Assembly: GCF_040939455.1 (NCBI RefSeq)
Contig: NC_134112.1
Coordinates: forward strand, 19,184,501-19,248,500
Source: Microcebus murinus
Taxonomy: Eukaryota > Chordata > Mammalia > Primates > Cheirogaleidae
Direction: 5' to 3'
DNA length: 64,000 nt
Position numbers and translations under genes: made by a program. The notes beneath the pieces were generated by a model. It had not been told where the DNA came from and made no database searches. It saw only the letters and a list, made by a program, of their open reading frames with translations. Below, piece by piece: positions 24,126 to 36,419 of this stretch. Position 1 is the stretch's first letter; every line of letters begins with the position of its first letter.

Positions 24126-26069
24126 CAGATCACTGGATCTTAGATTTGATAGTCATGTGGCCAATCTCTCAATATCCAAAAACCATAACAAAGCAAAAAA
24201 GTCCCTGAGAGTTGCACAGTCTCTTCCTAAAGACCCTGTAGGACAAAGGGCTAGTTTCCTTGCAGAGAAGCTTGGCAGGTCTGCTGTTTATGACCTTTGT
24301 TTTCTTCTAGAGACCCAGATCCTCATAATTTCCAAACTTAACTCTCAGGTCTGACATCTGGAGTCATGCAGAATTGGCCAGCATGCTCCTGCCCAAGAGA
24401 GCTCTTCAATTATCCTCTTGAGCTCCTCTGCTCAGCCTTGCATTTTCATCTTCCTGCCTCAAGTGTCCTTCCCTCCCTGTCTGCCTTGACAAGAATGAAA
24501 ATCCAACAAGAAAATTAACAGGAAAAAAAAAACAAAAAAAAAAAACCAAACCATTTTGTTAATTATTCACAGCAAACCCCTTCTCTGATTGCCTGCCCTC
24601 GATTCCTGTCTTATCTACATTGCCCACTTACATATAGTTGCAACCTTTTTACCTAATTTAGAATCTCTCCAGAAACTGAAAAATATTGATTTTTAAATCC
24701 TCGTAACATTCCCCAGCAGGTGAATGGCATTACCCACGTGGTGGAACACTGTGTTTCAGAAATGGTCATTAGCCTCTGACCCTCTTCTAAAGCTATGGAT
24801 TATTTTTATGGAATAATGCAGGCATCTGCGGATACAGAGACCTCCTTTAAAAGAATAGCAATTTTCTTAAGATTTTCCATGGATGCCAATTTTAAAAGAA
24901 GTCCCACGTACCTGCTTTTAGTAGAGTTACGTTTTTAGCAATGACCAAACAACCATCATGCATGCCTGAAATCTAAAATATATTCTCTCTTGAATATATA
25001 ATATATATTATAATATATAAGGCCATGTATCAGCCCCCATGTGGAATGCACGGTCCCCATGCCCACAGCTGTCTTGCATCTTTGCACTGGGGAAGGTGTG
25101 TGTGCCATTCTGCCACTTCCTCCATACACAGGGGCTATAATATTAAGGGACCCAAAGCCAGAAACTATAAAACCGGTAACACAGAAATACTCCTGTTGGG
25201 CAGATGAGCTATCTTTGCTCAAATAGGAAACGCAGGCTCCACAGAGGGAAAAAGTGACCATGATTAGCAGACATTTGCTGAGTTGTCACTCTTCTAGAGG
25301 TCATTTCTCATTACTGCAGTTTGGGCTGGATCTTGGCAGAGCCAGGCAAACCTGGTTGAAAGACGCTCTCAGGAGCACGCCGGGGAGAGAGAAGCCTGGT
25401 CACGGGCCCCCTCTAGTGGCTGAGATTTGAGAGCACGAAGTAAACGTAATTCTTATTCTAGCATTTGCTTCTAAATCAGATAACTCACTTTTTTTTTTTG
25501 GAGGCTGGCTGATAAAAGAGAACATAAAAATAGCTGGCTGGCAGAAAATCAATCACTTTTGTCTTAAACTCAGGCTCAATTCATCACTGTCATGCTCACA
25601 CTGTAAAACAATTGCAAGGCTGGTGGACTAAACAAACCCCTGTGTGATCCTAAGAGCCTACCCCAGCAGCGACTGCCAGGGAGGGGAGCACATGTGGGGC
25701 ATGCCCGTGTGGCGGGCAGGGCTGGGGGACCCCGCTGGGAAGCAGCCTGAGCTCCTTCTCTCTTGTGTGTAAGATCTCAGTCTACCTCTGCACTGCATCT
25801 AGCTTCGCCTATTTTTTTTTTTTTTTGCTTTTAAAAAGATCCTCAAGTGCAAGAGAAGCAGAAACCTTCGCCTAAGCAGGAGAGAAACATTTTCTACTGA
25901 GAGAGGAAAAACCAAACTGTTTTTCTTACTCCCACGTGGTCATTTAACAAAGAACGGCTTCTGGTCGCCCAAACGTGTAGGGACTTCAGTGAGCCAAATC
26001 CAATTCTCCCGTGGACGCCAGCTGGGAGTCCTGCAATTTAACTTAATTCTCACACTATCGACTGAAGTC

Positions 26070-26782
26070 AGAGTCAGATCCCACAGGTAAGGGTCTCAGT
26101 CCCACAAGGATTGTCCCTTACCTCAGATGCCAATTCCCAAGCCCCAGGGGGTGGCCTGTGCTTCTGACCGAGCAGCTATAAATCACGGTTCCCACAACCC
26201 CCTTCTTGGGTTCGATTAATTTGCTGGAGTGGCTCACAGAACTCAGAAAACACTTTACATATGTTTATCAGTTTATTATGAAGGATATTACAAAGGATAC
26301 AGATGAGTCAGATGAAGACTTGCACAGGGTGAGGTATGGGGGAGGGGCAGAGCCAAGCCCTCTCCAGGGCGACACCTCCCAGGAACCTCCTCGTGCTCAG
26401 CAATCCAGAAGCTCTCTGAAAACCTGACCCTCTGGGGGTTTGGGAGGCTCCATTAGGTAGGCATCGTTGGCCACTGGCGATCAACTCAACTTTCAGCCTC
26501 TCTCCCCTCCTCAGAGGCTGGGACAATCCAGGAGCCCACTAAGATCAGCTCATTAGAACAAAGGATGTTCTTATGACCCAGGAAATTCCAAGGGATGTAG
26601 GAGCTCTGTGCCCGTTGTCCCTACCATTCAGGAAATTAATTACAAAGGTCTTAGGAGCTCTGTGTCAGGAACTGGGGTCAAGGAAGAAATAACAGGATCA
26701 AAGATTTCCCAAGTGCCCTATTTACCAGGCTTTAGGAGCTCTATGTCAGGAACTGGCAGCAGAGACCAATATATATTTTTCA
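26070..26782 (-). mobile_element. Solitary LTR, ERVL-like (MER21-type), antisense
   Basis: The wording gagcagctataaatcacgg, ggagtggctcacagaactc, ggaaattccaagggatgtag and ggagctctgtgtcaggaact matches an old LTR of the MER21 kind in reverse. Position 26598 onward has repeated copies of the terminal motif. No internal retroviral genes flank it, so it is a solo LTR. The exact family name is from memory. Confidence 0.65.
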
Positions 26783-27094
26783 CATCTACCAAGTCTGAGG
26801 TGGTAGCACAGTCAGGTGCAATGTGCTGCCAATATTCAGCCATGTTTTGGGGTAAGTCTGCCTCTTAGTTTGTAAAATGGTGAGGTCCCTACAGCACTAG
26901 TGTTATATGACTGTCGAAATATGGACTTGCCCAGTGCTCAGAGAGCCCTAAAGCTGGGCAGTACTCACATTTAGAAAGACCCTCCAGAAATGAAAGAGGG
27001 CTCTTTAACCAGAAAATATCTCCTCTCTGGTGAGCCCACTTCATCATATTTCTACCCCAACGTAGATACACACCATCTTTGAAATTGTTCCATT

Positions 27095-27220
27095 CTACCT
27101 AACAAACATTTATTGAGTGTCTACTGTGTGCAACCCACTGGGCTGGGCTCCGTGGGGAATGCAGAAAGAAAGAACCTGTCTTCTAATGTGGGGCCTTCAG
27201 GGTGTGCTGGGGAAGATGAG
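27095..27220 (-). repeat. L2 LINE 3' end, antisense
   Basis: The reverse-complement L2 tail is aacaaacatttattgagtgt, then ctactgtgtgcaacccactg and ggctgggctccgtgggg. Confidence 0.75.
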
Positions 27221-27444
27221 TAGGGCAAGACTGGGCCAGGCAACGGGCAAGGGGTCCTCTTGGGTGCAACATTTAAGGGGACACTGGCTCTCAGGCTCCA
27301 GCAAGTGCAAGACTGGCACTTGAGAGCAAGTGCCTCCTTAAATTTTGCTCCTGGGGCACCCTGCTCATCTCTGGGCTCTAGAGGGAGGAACACAAACCTG
27401 CACAGTTGTCCTATGCCCAGAGCACAATCTTCTGGAAGAGGCAG

Positions 27445-27565
27445 CAATGTAAGAAGGGGTCACCACACCTGAGTTGAACCCCAACTGTGTGATCTGGAAC
27501 ACACTATATTCCCTTTCTATACCCGCCTTTCCTTGTCTAATCTCCCCCTGTTAGGGTCCTCATGG
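27445..27565 (+). repeat. MIR SINE fragment
   Basis: The MIR order is visible: gagttgaaccccaactgtg, tgatctggaacacac, ccctttctatacccg, then ggaaaataaatgaaaatctg. It is diverged. Confidence 0.55.
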
Positions 27566-27829
27566 AAAATAAATGAAAATCTGTATTGTAACCCAGCGGC
27601 AATTCCTAAAGAGAAGAGAGAACTTCATCTATGCATGGAATTGGAAATGAAGGCTAGAGGACTAAGCAAGGCAGAAATTGCAGCCCCCAACCCCTCCCCG
27701 CCCCTATCTTTGTCCCAGCTAAAGTTCAGACTATGGAGGGTGTGCAGGCACGGGACGTCATTTTCTTTTGTCTAGCCTTCTCTAGGGTGCCATCCCCCTG
27801 CACTCCATTCTCTGGGACCCCCAGCCCCG

Positions 27830-28345
27830 GCAGTGGCTCTGTGAAATCTTGCCACTCGCAGCGCAGCGATGCCAGCACGGGTCTGCCTGTGTCGCCAGCG
27901 GCTGCCTCCAGAGAGGGCAGTAACTGGGATGGAGAGCCACGAGTGGTGGTGAGGAAAATTTATGAAAGTGAAGGCATCCAGCATCTGGAGGCCACACCCC
28001 AGCCACACGCAGCAGCCACACCAGCCCGCTGCTTCAAAGGGGCCGAGTCTTCCATAGGCCTTTTTCGCATTAGGCACTGGACGGCTGCCAAGTCCCACAA
28101 ACAGGCGAAGGCACAAATCCTCCACTACGTGCATTAATGAAAGGGCGGCAGTGCCGGCTGCCCCTGGAGGATGCGGTGCGGCGGTGAACTTTTTCAGATG
28201 CCGGGGGCCCTTTCATCAAGCATCTGCCATCCCTTTGGGCTCCACAATAAACCAGCGTTCACATCCAATTGCTGCACAAGAAAGGGTCTGTTCACACTCG
28301 GTGCTCTCAGATGCTAACGCAGCCCACCGGACCTAACCGGAGAGC
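27830..28345. promoter_or_regulatory. CpG-enriched unique block, candidate enhancer
   Basis: About 25 CpGs lie in about 500 bases of sequence that I cannot assign to any repeat, against a CpG-poor background. It includes gcgcagcgatgccagcacgg and aggatgcggtgcggcggtg, flanked by AT-rich factor-like sites (gtgcattaatgaaagg). Overlapping open frames of 120-134 codons exist on both strands but show no domain, and the CpG-rich composition explains the lack of stops. It is best read as a regulatory element or a small CpG island in the BMPER intron. Confidence 0.35.
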
Positions 28346-28679
28346 TCCCCGGCCCCAAAGGCCCACTCCCACCCCATCAGTGGGGCTTGGCACGCTGCCA
28401 CCCTCAAATCCCAGAAAAGAGATTCAATGACCAGACATCCCCCAAAGCCAAATCGCAAGCACCGCAGGCCAACTGCCTCCATACCAGCTTCCCCGCCCTC
28501 TGCGAGAAGGAGAGCACCCTCAGATAAGCCCCAGAGAGATGGGATGTGGGGCCCGTTTCCTATAAGCAGCTGGGAAGAATATTGCCTAAATGGCTCCAGA
28601 ACACTCACCCAAAGATGTCAAGCAATATTTTTTTTAACATCATGCTGTTAATAAGTGGCAAAGTCAGCATTCAAAGCTG

Positions 28680-28910
28680 GGTCCTTGCTCTGCACAAGAC
28701 ACTGTTTTCTACAGCACATGGAGTTCCTTTCACCTGGAATGTTCTCCCCCCCCCCCTTTCTACTCCTCCTTCAATATGCAACTCAGTAGCTTTCTCAGGG
28801 AAGGCTTTTGAGATCCCCAGACTAGATGAGGTGGCTCTAGACCATCTGCCTGGCATTCTCGTAAGGCCTTATCACAGCCTGCAACTGCGACCGTGTGTGA
28901 CCCCTTGCTC
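28680..28910 (+). repeat. L2 LINE 3' fragment with a C11 run
   Basis: The L2-like order is tttcacctggaatgttctc, actcctccttcaatatgcaa, gggaaggcttttgagatcc, then cctggcattctcgtaagg. The C homopolymer is at 28746-28756. Confidence 0.6.
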
Positions 28911-29815
28911 CGCCTCCTCCACTGTGCTCCAGGGTGAGCAGGTGTTGCCCACCAACCTTTCCCAGCTCCACTGCAGTGCCTAGTCTAGAGAAATATTGCA
29001 GACCTGTTTTCTGAATGCATTATTTATACATGCTTATACAGTGAAGCCCAGATAAAGTGACTTCTAAGATGACAATGGGAATCAGGGAGAGGGGGGCTAA
29101 ATGTCCTGAGACAGTTTCAAGGAGGAGTGAACATCCCATGGATTTAACTACTACTAAGAGACCAAGGGGAATGAGTTCTGAAAACCAGATTCGATGCCTA
29201 AGAGATCAGTGGTGGCCTTAGCAGGAATAGTTCTATGGGGACAGTGAGGACAAAAATTATCCTAAAGCGCACTGCAGGTAGGAAGTCCTAGAGGCACTGA
29301 GTAAAGACCATTCTTCTAGGAGGTTGTCAGTGAAGAGGAGAGAAATGGGGAGATGATACAACAGGAAGGGAAGCCAGGAGAGAGAGTGAGTATCAGAAAG
29401 ACTTGAACATGTTTTGCACCAAAGAAAAACAAAGATTCAAGATAAGATGCTGAAACTGCAGAGGTGGAAGGGTTAGATAATTGGTAAAGTCATGTCACAA
29501 AGAAAACAGACAGGATGAGGCCAAGAACGTGGGGGAAAGATTGCCTTTCTACTCATTTATAGTTGCTAATAGCCACATTCCAGAAAAAAGAAAAAGAAAA
29601 ATGTAAAAGTTTTTATTCTTATACAAGACACAGCAGAGGTAGGGAGGTAAAAATCAAAGCTAACTTGCAGATCAGCAGTTGAGGGAAGGAAAACCAAGGT
29701 TCCAATGCAAATGTCTAGCAAAGGATGGGACAGAAGTGAATGCAATTTGAAAATGGTGTTTCCAAGTGAGGAAGGACTCCAAACAAGGGGCAAGATTAAA
29801 TTCTCTGGAGAATGA

Positions 29816-29818
<3 letters not shown>

Positions 29819-29888
<70 letters not shown>
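29819..29888 (+). repeat. TC microsatellite (about 35 units)
   Basis: A pure polypyrimidine/polypurine tract of 70 bases. It creates spurious frames of alternating Arg-Glu on the minus strand. Mirror-repeat tracts of this kind can form H-DNA (inference). Confidence 0.97.
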
Positions 29889-29890
<2 letters not shown>

Positions 29891-32224
29891 CAACCTTGGG
29901 ACTGACCCATGGCAACTGACCTGAAATAAAATTAAGCCAGAGCTTTAATCAGGCAGAAATTTAATGCTACAAGAATTTGCTCTTATCTTCTATGAAGAAA
30001 ATGATAAATATGGCAGGTTTTCTAGACCTTAATTTTGAAATCTAATAATAGTCATGAAACATTTTTCCCCAAAGCGGAGGATCTGAAATTTCAAAGCCAT
30101 TTGTTGGGGGCATACGGCAGCGGGGGTGGGGGTGTGCAGAGGTTTAATTGATTTTTTTTTCCTAAATCTTTTAATGCTCTCGCTGTACAGTAAAAGTCTT
30201 ACTAGCAATGATTATAGCAACCCACAGTGGTTTAGGACAATGAGGGCTCAAAGTCTCCACAATAGGCTGGGTAGCTCAATAAACAGTTACAGAATTAGAG
30301 AATCACAGGGTCTTAAAGGACCTTGGGGAATATCTTACTGCCTGCAGGAATTCCTTTTATAATACTCCTGACAGATGGTCACACATCTGCATTGTGTCTG
30401 TGATGGGCGCTCAGTAGCTTTTTAGGAATCTCATTCCTGTGGCAGACAATTGCAGCTTCTCTCTCTCAAGAAGTTTTCTTATATATTAAGTGAAAATGTG
30501 TTCTGTAACTTCCACCCATTTATTCAGATTCTGCCTTCTGTTACATTGTAGAATTATTCTATTCTATTTCAGCTTCCATGTGACATCCTCTTCAAACACA
30601 TTACATAACATAAAAATGTTCCACTTAGAAGTTAAAGTCTTCAGGGGCTTCCAGAAATATTCCTATTATGTCATTTTTCACCTCTTGTGCTTTTATTACC
30701 TGTACATCTAGCAGCTAAAGCCCATTCTACCTAAGTAGAAACCTTCTTTCCCTTTTATTTATTCTTTCGACAAATCTCTACGGAGCGAGTCATTGTGCTT
30801 ACCTTCAAGGAAGGGACAAAGATGTATAAGATGGAATCCCAACTCCAAACTACACAATGTGCTAAAACGAATTGTAATAAAGGAGGGAAATGATGGGCGT
30901 TATAGAAAGCAGTACAGTATTGCCAGGAGTTCGAGGAGTTCGAGGAAATGGAGGGGTGGTTCTGACATAGAGGATGAGCAATGAGAAGTAGTTAGGGAAG
31001 ATGTCAAGGAGGAGGTTTCTTATGAGTTACACAGAAAAACCAAAAATAAGTTTTATGGAGGTCAGGAGGAAGGATGTCCTTTTCAGAAAACTCATTCTTT
31101 GGACAACTTTTGTTTGAAAGGGCAAATGTTCTATTTGGGGACTCAGGAGCATCAGGAAGGAGGAGAGGGAATCCCTGATTTATAGCACATGCCAATGTCC
31201 ATAGTGTAAATATTCGTGGGAATGCTTTCAAGCTTCCATTCCAACATGACATCACTGACTGCTGAACACGGAGCTGAGGAGAGATTCTAACAATCGGCTG
31301 CAGAGAATTAATTCAAGCCAGCTCGAGTACACCACTGCACCCAGGTAAAAATGTTTAACAAGACGTTGGAGAGGGGCGAGAGGCTGGGCCAAGAATATTT
31401 CCTATTGTTCCATAGACACACCGTGACTCTTGCAAGACAAAACTGACACCATGACTACTGACAGACTTCAGCATCCCCACAGACATGCATCCAATTCTAG
31501 CCAAAAGCCAAAGCCACAAACAGGTTTCTCATTCTCTCTTATCAAAATTCATATACAAACCACAAAAACGAGTGCTGACAGCAGCCAATGAGTTTATGCT
31601 GGTTTTATTTTTCATAATGTCCTAGGATGATTCCTCCTTTAAGATTTATTATTGTTTCACCTACCATGAAATGGTAACTAAGTGTTTTGCTAAATCAATT
31701 TAAAGGTTGCTTTGTTTCATTGCCACCTTCCCGAGTACCTCTGGGCTGTCTAGTGTTTTATAATGCCTCATAATAATGTTGCTCAGTCAATCATAGGATG
31801 CAATTTGGCTTTTTTTAAAAAGAAACTCCAGGCTACATTTTATCTCTTTCCAGGTGTATAAAACTCTAGCATCATGTCTATATAATATTGGGGCAGTTAA
31901 TGATGCTATGAGGTTAGTAAGGGGTATTATGTGGAACAAGAAATTTAAAAGGTAAGAAAAATGAATAGCTCATATAAAGATAATGGTTGAAAGTCATATG
32001 CAGCAGAAAAAGGCAGGAGGAAAGAGGAAAAAGTTGAATAGTTGAAAAGGATTTTACTAAGACTCAATAGTGAGAGGCTGTAATTTCTCACCTATATATT
32101 TCCAACTATAGCACAGACATCATCATATTCCTTCTTCGGGACACGGCAGCCAGTTAAATATTTTTGTGCAACCAATTCTTATAATAATACTTAGGGGAAC
32201 AAAAACTCTTCATTCCCCACATAG

Positions 32225-32775
32225 CAGCCAAATGTTCTTTTAAATGTATTAAACAGATCATAATATTCCTCTAATCAAAAGTTTCCAAAAATATCTCATC
32301 ACATACAAAGTGCAGTCTAGCTAAGCACTAGTCATGGTCCACAAGCCCCCGGATGAGCTAAGCTCTTCTTGCTTTACACCTTCATCTCTACTTAGCAGCC
32401 CCAGATCACTACTTTCCATCCAGGCTGGCCTTCCTGCTTTTCCTTAAATATGCCAAGCTCACTGCTGCCTTTCCAGAACAATCTCCCATGCTCACTGGAA
32501 AAGAGGTAGCTCCCTCCTCCAAATTCAGGCCAATATTACCTACTCAGACGTTCCCTCCCTGACCACTAGTATCTAAAATGACCCCCTACTCCCATTTCAT
32601 CACTCAAGTCATAAATTAGTCTATTTAGTGGATTATTTTTTGTGGCACTCCCCAGCTGGAATGTGAGTACCATGAAGGACCATGTCTGTCTAATTTCCTG
32701 CTGAATCTCCAGTGCCCCGCAGAGATATGAGCATATAGAAGGCGCTTAGTAAACATTTGTGGACTGGCGAATGCC
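32225..32775 (+). repeat. L2 LINE 3' region
   Basis: The L2 sequence reads catggtccacaagcccccgg, cttcctgcttttccttaaat, then ctggaatgtgagtaccatga and gaaggcgcttagtaaacatt. Confidence 0.85.
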
Positions 32776-33059
32776 CCCACTCCCATTAATGGGACACATG
32801 TTTTAGGACAGGAAAACTTTGTGAAAGAAGGATCACTGTCTTCACCATCCTTTCCTCCATTGTACCTAAATAAAACACCCTGCCACGGTGATGCCACATT
32901 AAGCAACACAACAGACTGAATACAAGTCTTGGGGGCCCTGCCTGGTTTGCAGAAACATGACTAAGAGAGAACATGCTATTTTATCCCCACCATACTGGAA
33001 GCTATCTACAGCACTCTAGAAATCCCCAAAGTAAGGTAAGATAAATGTATGAGTTTCCT

Positions 33060-33190
33060 TCAGTCATTCATGCATTCAGCAAGCATTTACTGAGCACCCA
33101 CTACATGAAGACGTTGTGCTGAGAAGTAGTGATAAAAGATGAGAAGTCAAAATGTCCACCTTCAAGGACTTAAAATACAGTAAGAGAAAA
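33060..33190 (-). repeat. L2 LINE 3' end, antisense
   Basis: The reverse L2 tail reads cattcagcaagcatttactg, agcacccactacatgaagac, then ccaccttcaaggacttaaaa. Confidence 0.75.
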
Positions 33191-33459
33191 AAACATAAAA
33201 CTAACTTTGTTACCATATGATCAATATTACAATAGAGATATGAAAACAATACTAAGAAACAGCAGAGGAGGGAGTGATCAACTAGCTGAGAATGTGGACA
33301 GCATATTTAAGAATAGTTCATTGAAGAGGAACCAATGATCGCCATGGTCTTGCATGAGTTCAAAAGGCAAACAAGGAAAGGAAGGATAGCGGGGAGAATA
33401 GCATGTAGACAGCCATTAAGCCCTGAAATGACATTACCCATTTAGGGAATTATAATTAA

Positions 33460-34230
33460 TTTTACATGGCATGAGTAGTTGCTTACCAAAATCTAACAAA
33501 AAGAGCACACGCATAAGAATTACAGACTATCTATTTACAAATATAAGGGTAAAAAATACTGTCTAAAACATATTAAATAGAATTCAATGATATATTACAA
33601 TAATAATATAACATAACCAAATAGTGTTTGTTTTAGGAATACAAGGTTGGTTTGATACCAAGATAATTAATAATATAATGTTTTCCATTAACAGATAAAA
33701 GAACTGCTATGTATTCATGTTGACAGGTGCAATACAATATATAGTAAATTTAACATTATTCCTGATTTAAAGATTTCACAAACATGATGAAACTAAAAAA
33801 GTAGAATGTTTCTTTAACACCATGAAGGGTCTATCTCAAGTTAAAGAGCCAAAATTGTCCTTGATAAAATATTAGAGGCATGATAGTAAATTCAAAAACA
33901 AAAGATACCTTCTATTACCAGTATTAACTAACAGTATTCTTAAAGTTATAGTCTCCAAAATTACACAAGAAAACAAAAAACACACATAGATTTTTAAAAG
34001 TAAAGGGTAAAATTTTACTTGCTTATAAATGACATGGCTGTCTGTAATTGAGAAACTTCAAACATAATCAGCTATGAAAACAATTTTCGTATATGCCAGT
34101 AATAACTGTTTAGGTTTATGCTGTACAGAAAGACTGAATTCACAATACCAACCAGTCCATGTAACAAGAAGTAGACTTTAAAATGCAAAATCCTGCAAAC
34201 AACTCAATGTTCTAGAGTAAATAGAGAGAT
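33460..34230 (+). repeat. Ancient L1 ORF2 (reverse transcriptase) remnant
   Basis: Decayed L1M coding text is visible, including aatacaaggttggtttgata (the 'IQGWF' box). Many stops and indels are present; it is not coding. Confidence 0.65.
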
Positions 34231-34529
34231 ATTTCCTGGGCTGATACAGTAGACTTCATTTTTACATTTTTAAGAAAAGCTCTATATTATGTAAGTATTA
34301 ATAATGTCAGATGTGGAGGCAGAGCCCACACCGTCCACCAGCAGAGAGGATGCACCTGGGGCAGGAGAGCAGTGGTGAGAAGCAAGAAAAGATGGTGATG
34401 GTTGGTCTACACCAAGGCAACGGTGGTTGCTACTGCAACCAAAGAAATAGATCTTAGATATGTTAGAGAGTGTATTTCAGCAAGATCCAGAAACTGATTG
34501 GATGTTTGAGAATGACAGTTAAAGAAGAG

Positions 34530-34705
34530 GCAACTCCAATGTTCAGCTCTGCCTGCATACTATACCTAGGAGTTGATCCTCATCACTAGGAGATCTTGGT
34601 TTATTATGGTCTAGTTGAAAACAGCCAATTAAGGCCCTGATCTTAGTGTTCATGGATTGCACTAGCCTCCAATTCTCCACAAGTATCCTGTTCTAGTCAG
34701 TAGGA
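34530..34705 (+). repeat. Local direct repeat, copy A
   Basis: About 175 bases that recur at 35495-35675. Positions 34583-34614 are identical over 32 bases to 35542-35573, and the flanks match imperfectly (cagctctgcc, ggagttg, aaggccct, attctccaca). The family is not recognised. Confidence 0.75.
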
Positions 34706-35166
34706 GAGAATAATACATTCAACAAAGATTTACTGAGTATTTTCTATGTGCCAGGCACTAAATTAGACACTAGAAAGCATGGATAATTAAATTTAAAAAG
34801 ATACTTTAATATAGCATCTTTCTAGGAAAGAGGATAGATTAAAAGATACAGTCTCCACCCACAAGAAGCCCACATGCATTTCTTTAAGTACAAACAAAAA
34901 TTTAATGTGTATCCTAATTAGCTAGAAATTATTTTTAAAAATGATGCTTTCAAATGAAAGAATAACCCCATTCTTAGGATTAAAATATGTCTAGGAGAAG
35001 AACCTAAACATGTTTAATTAATGGAGAAGAATAATGCAGAAGTGCAGGGAAAGGGAGAGACATCAAACTGATCTGTGAGTTTGGCTCAAATTGAGCAAAT
35101 TCAGACGAGTCAGGACTGTAACTCAGGAGGTGATAGGGTGACGTGAAGGAGGGCCCAGGCCTCTCT

Positions 35167-35525
35167 ACCATTAGTTCTTAGCCCTGATTGCACCTGGGAA
35201 TCACCACAGAGCTTTAAATAACACTGATGCCCAGTCCACAACCTGAGGGATTCTGATTTAATTGCTATGGGTCAGGAGTCCTCAAACCTTTGAAACAGGG
35301 GCCCAGTTCACTGTCGCTGGAGGGCCAGACTATAGCTTAAAAAAAAAAAAACTATGAACAAATTCCTATGCACACTGCACATATCTTATTTTGAAGTAAA
35401 AAAACAAACGGGCAAAAACGCCCGCATGTGGCACGCAGGCCGTAGTTTGAGGACGCCTGGTCTAGGTGCTACCAGGGTATCAGAAAACTCCCAGGTGACT
35501 CCAGTGTGCAGCTCTGCCGGAGAAA
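35167..35525 (+). mobile_element. MER20-like MITE, split by another DNA transposon
   Basis: The left half reads ctgattgcacctgggaatca and ctgagggattctgatttaat. The right half resumes at 35460 with ggtatcagaaaactcccagg and tgactccagtgtgcagc. Together they follow MER20 order with a 187-base insertion at 35273-35459. Confidence 0.7.
35273..35459 (+). mobile_element. hAT MITE inserted in the MER20-like element
   Basis: The terminal inverted repeats are caggagtcctcaaac and gtttgaggacgcctg. Inside are the subterminal gggcccagttcactgtcgc and the mirrored cccgcatgtggcacgcagg. The flanking 8-mers ctatgggt and gtctaggt agree at 5 of 8. It is a short internally deleted nonautonomous copy, younger than its host element. 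Confidence 0.75.
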
Positions 35526-35675
35526 TGCACCCAGGAGTTGGTCACTAGGAGATCTTGGTTTATTATGGTCTAGATATATACTCCAATCAAACACAGCTAA
35601 TAAGGCCCTAACCTTAGAGCCCCAGATTGTGCTGGCTTCTAATTCTCCACAGGAGTCCTCAATCCTAGTCAATAA
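35495..35675 (+). repeat. Local direct repeat, copy B
   Basis: Partner of 34530-34705, offset by about 959 bases. It begins within the end of the MER20-like element and extends into unassigned DNA. Confidence 0.75.
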
Positions 35676-36419
35676 ACGTACTTTTTTAGACCAAAGGAAT
35701 TAAGATAGAGATATTTTAGTTCTTCAATGATCTAAACAGCTTTTCCAACTTTAAAAGTGGTGAGAGCACATCACAGTCTAATGATTTTCTTACACCTCTG
35801 TTGTATAAGTAAAATTGTGGGGTCAAAATATAATCCTGCTCCCTCTAAATTTGCATTAAAATAATTTCACTAAACTTTAGAAATGCTGGTTAGTATCACG
35901 CTCTTAAAATCTTATCCTTTTGTGCAATTTTTATATAAAGAAATAATGTATGATGTCTACGGACATAATACAAGAACCTGATCTGAGGAGTTTCTATGAA
36001 GTCTAAGAAGAACATTATATTTTCCCACTGGCCTTTGCTCAAGGATCAGGTAAATACTGAGGCAAAATGTTATTTCAGACTTTTGATGAAAATCATCCCA
36101 ACCTACCTACCTATCATAAACTCAGGGGAAAATGAATAGCCTTGGTCATTATTAAACACATTCAGAAAAAAAGAACTGTAATATTCTTTCTCAAAACCTT
36201 TTGCTCACAATTGTCCTTCTACTAACGATCACTCTAAAACCAAAACTCTCAAGCAGTTAAGGGCAAAGGACAGGGCTGCAAAGGATTTCTTGCTAGCAAC
36301 AATTTCTCTCCAACAAAAGCAACCTTTATTTCTCACGGTTTTGCTCTGCAGGGTTTTGCACGCTGGTAAATTCACTAAGGGCTCAAGGTGCAGATGACAA
36401 CTGACCTCTGTAACCCAAG

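Noticed and set aside
27733..28137. 134-codon plus-strand frame and overlapping minus-strand frames in the CpG-rich block
   Set aside because: Frames on both strands with no domain are expected in GC-rich DNA. I treat the block as possible regulatory DNA instead.
28546..28983. 145-codon plus-strand frame
   Set aside because: It runs through an L2 3' fragment and a C11 homopolymer, with no recognisable protein motif.
29566..29910. Frames with long Arg-Glu repeats
   Set aside because: Direct translation of the TC microsatellite on the minus strand.
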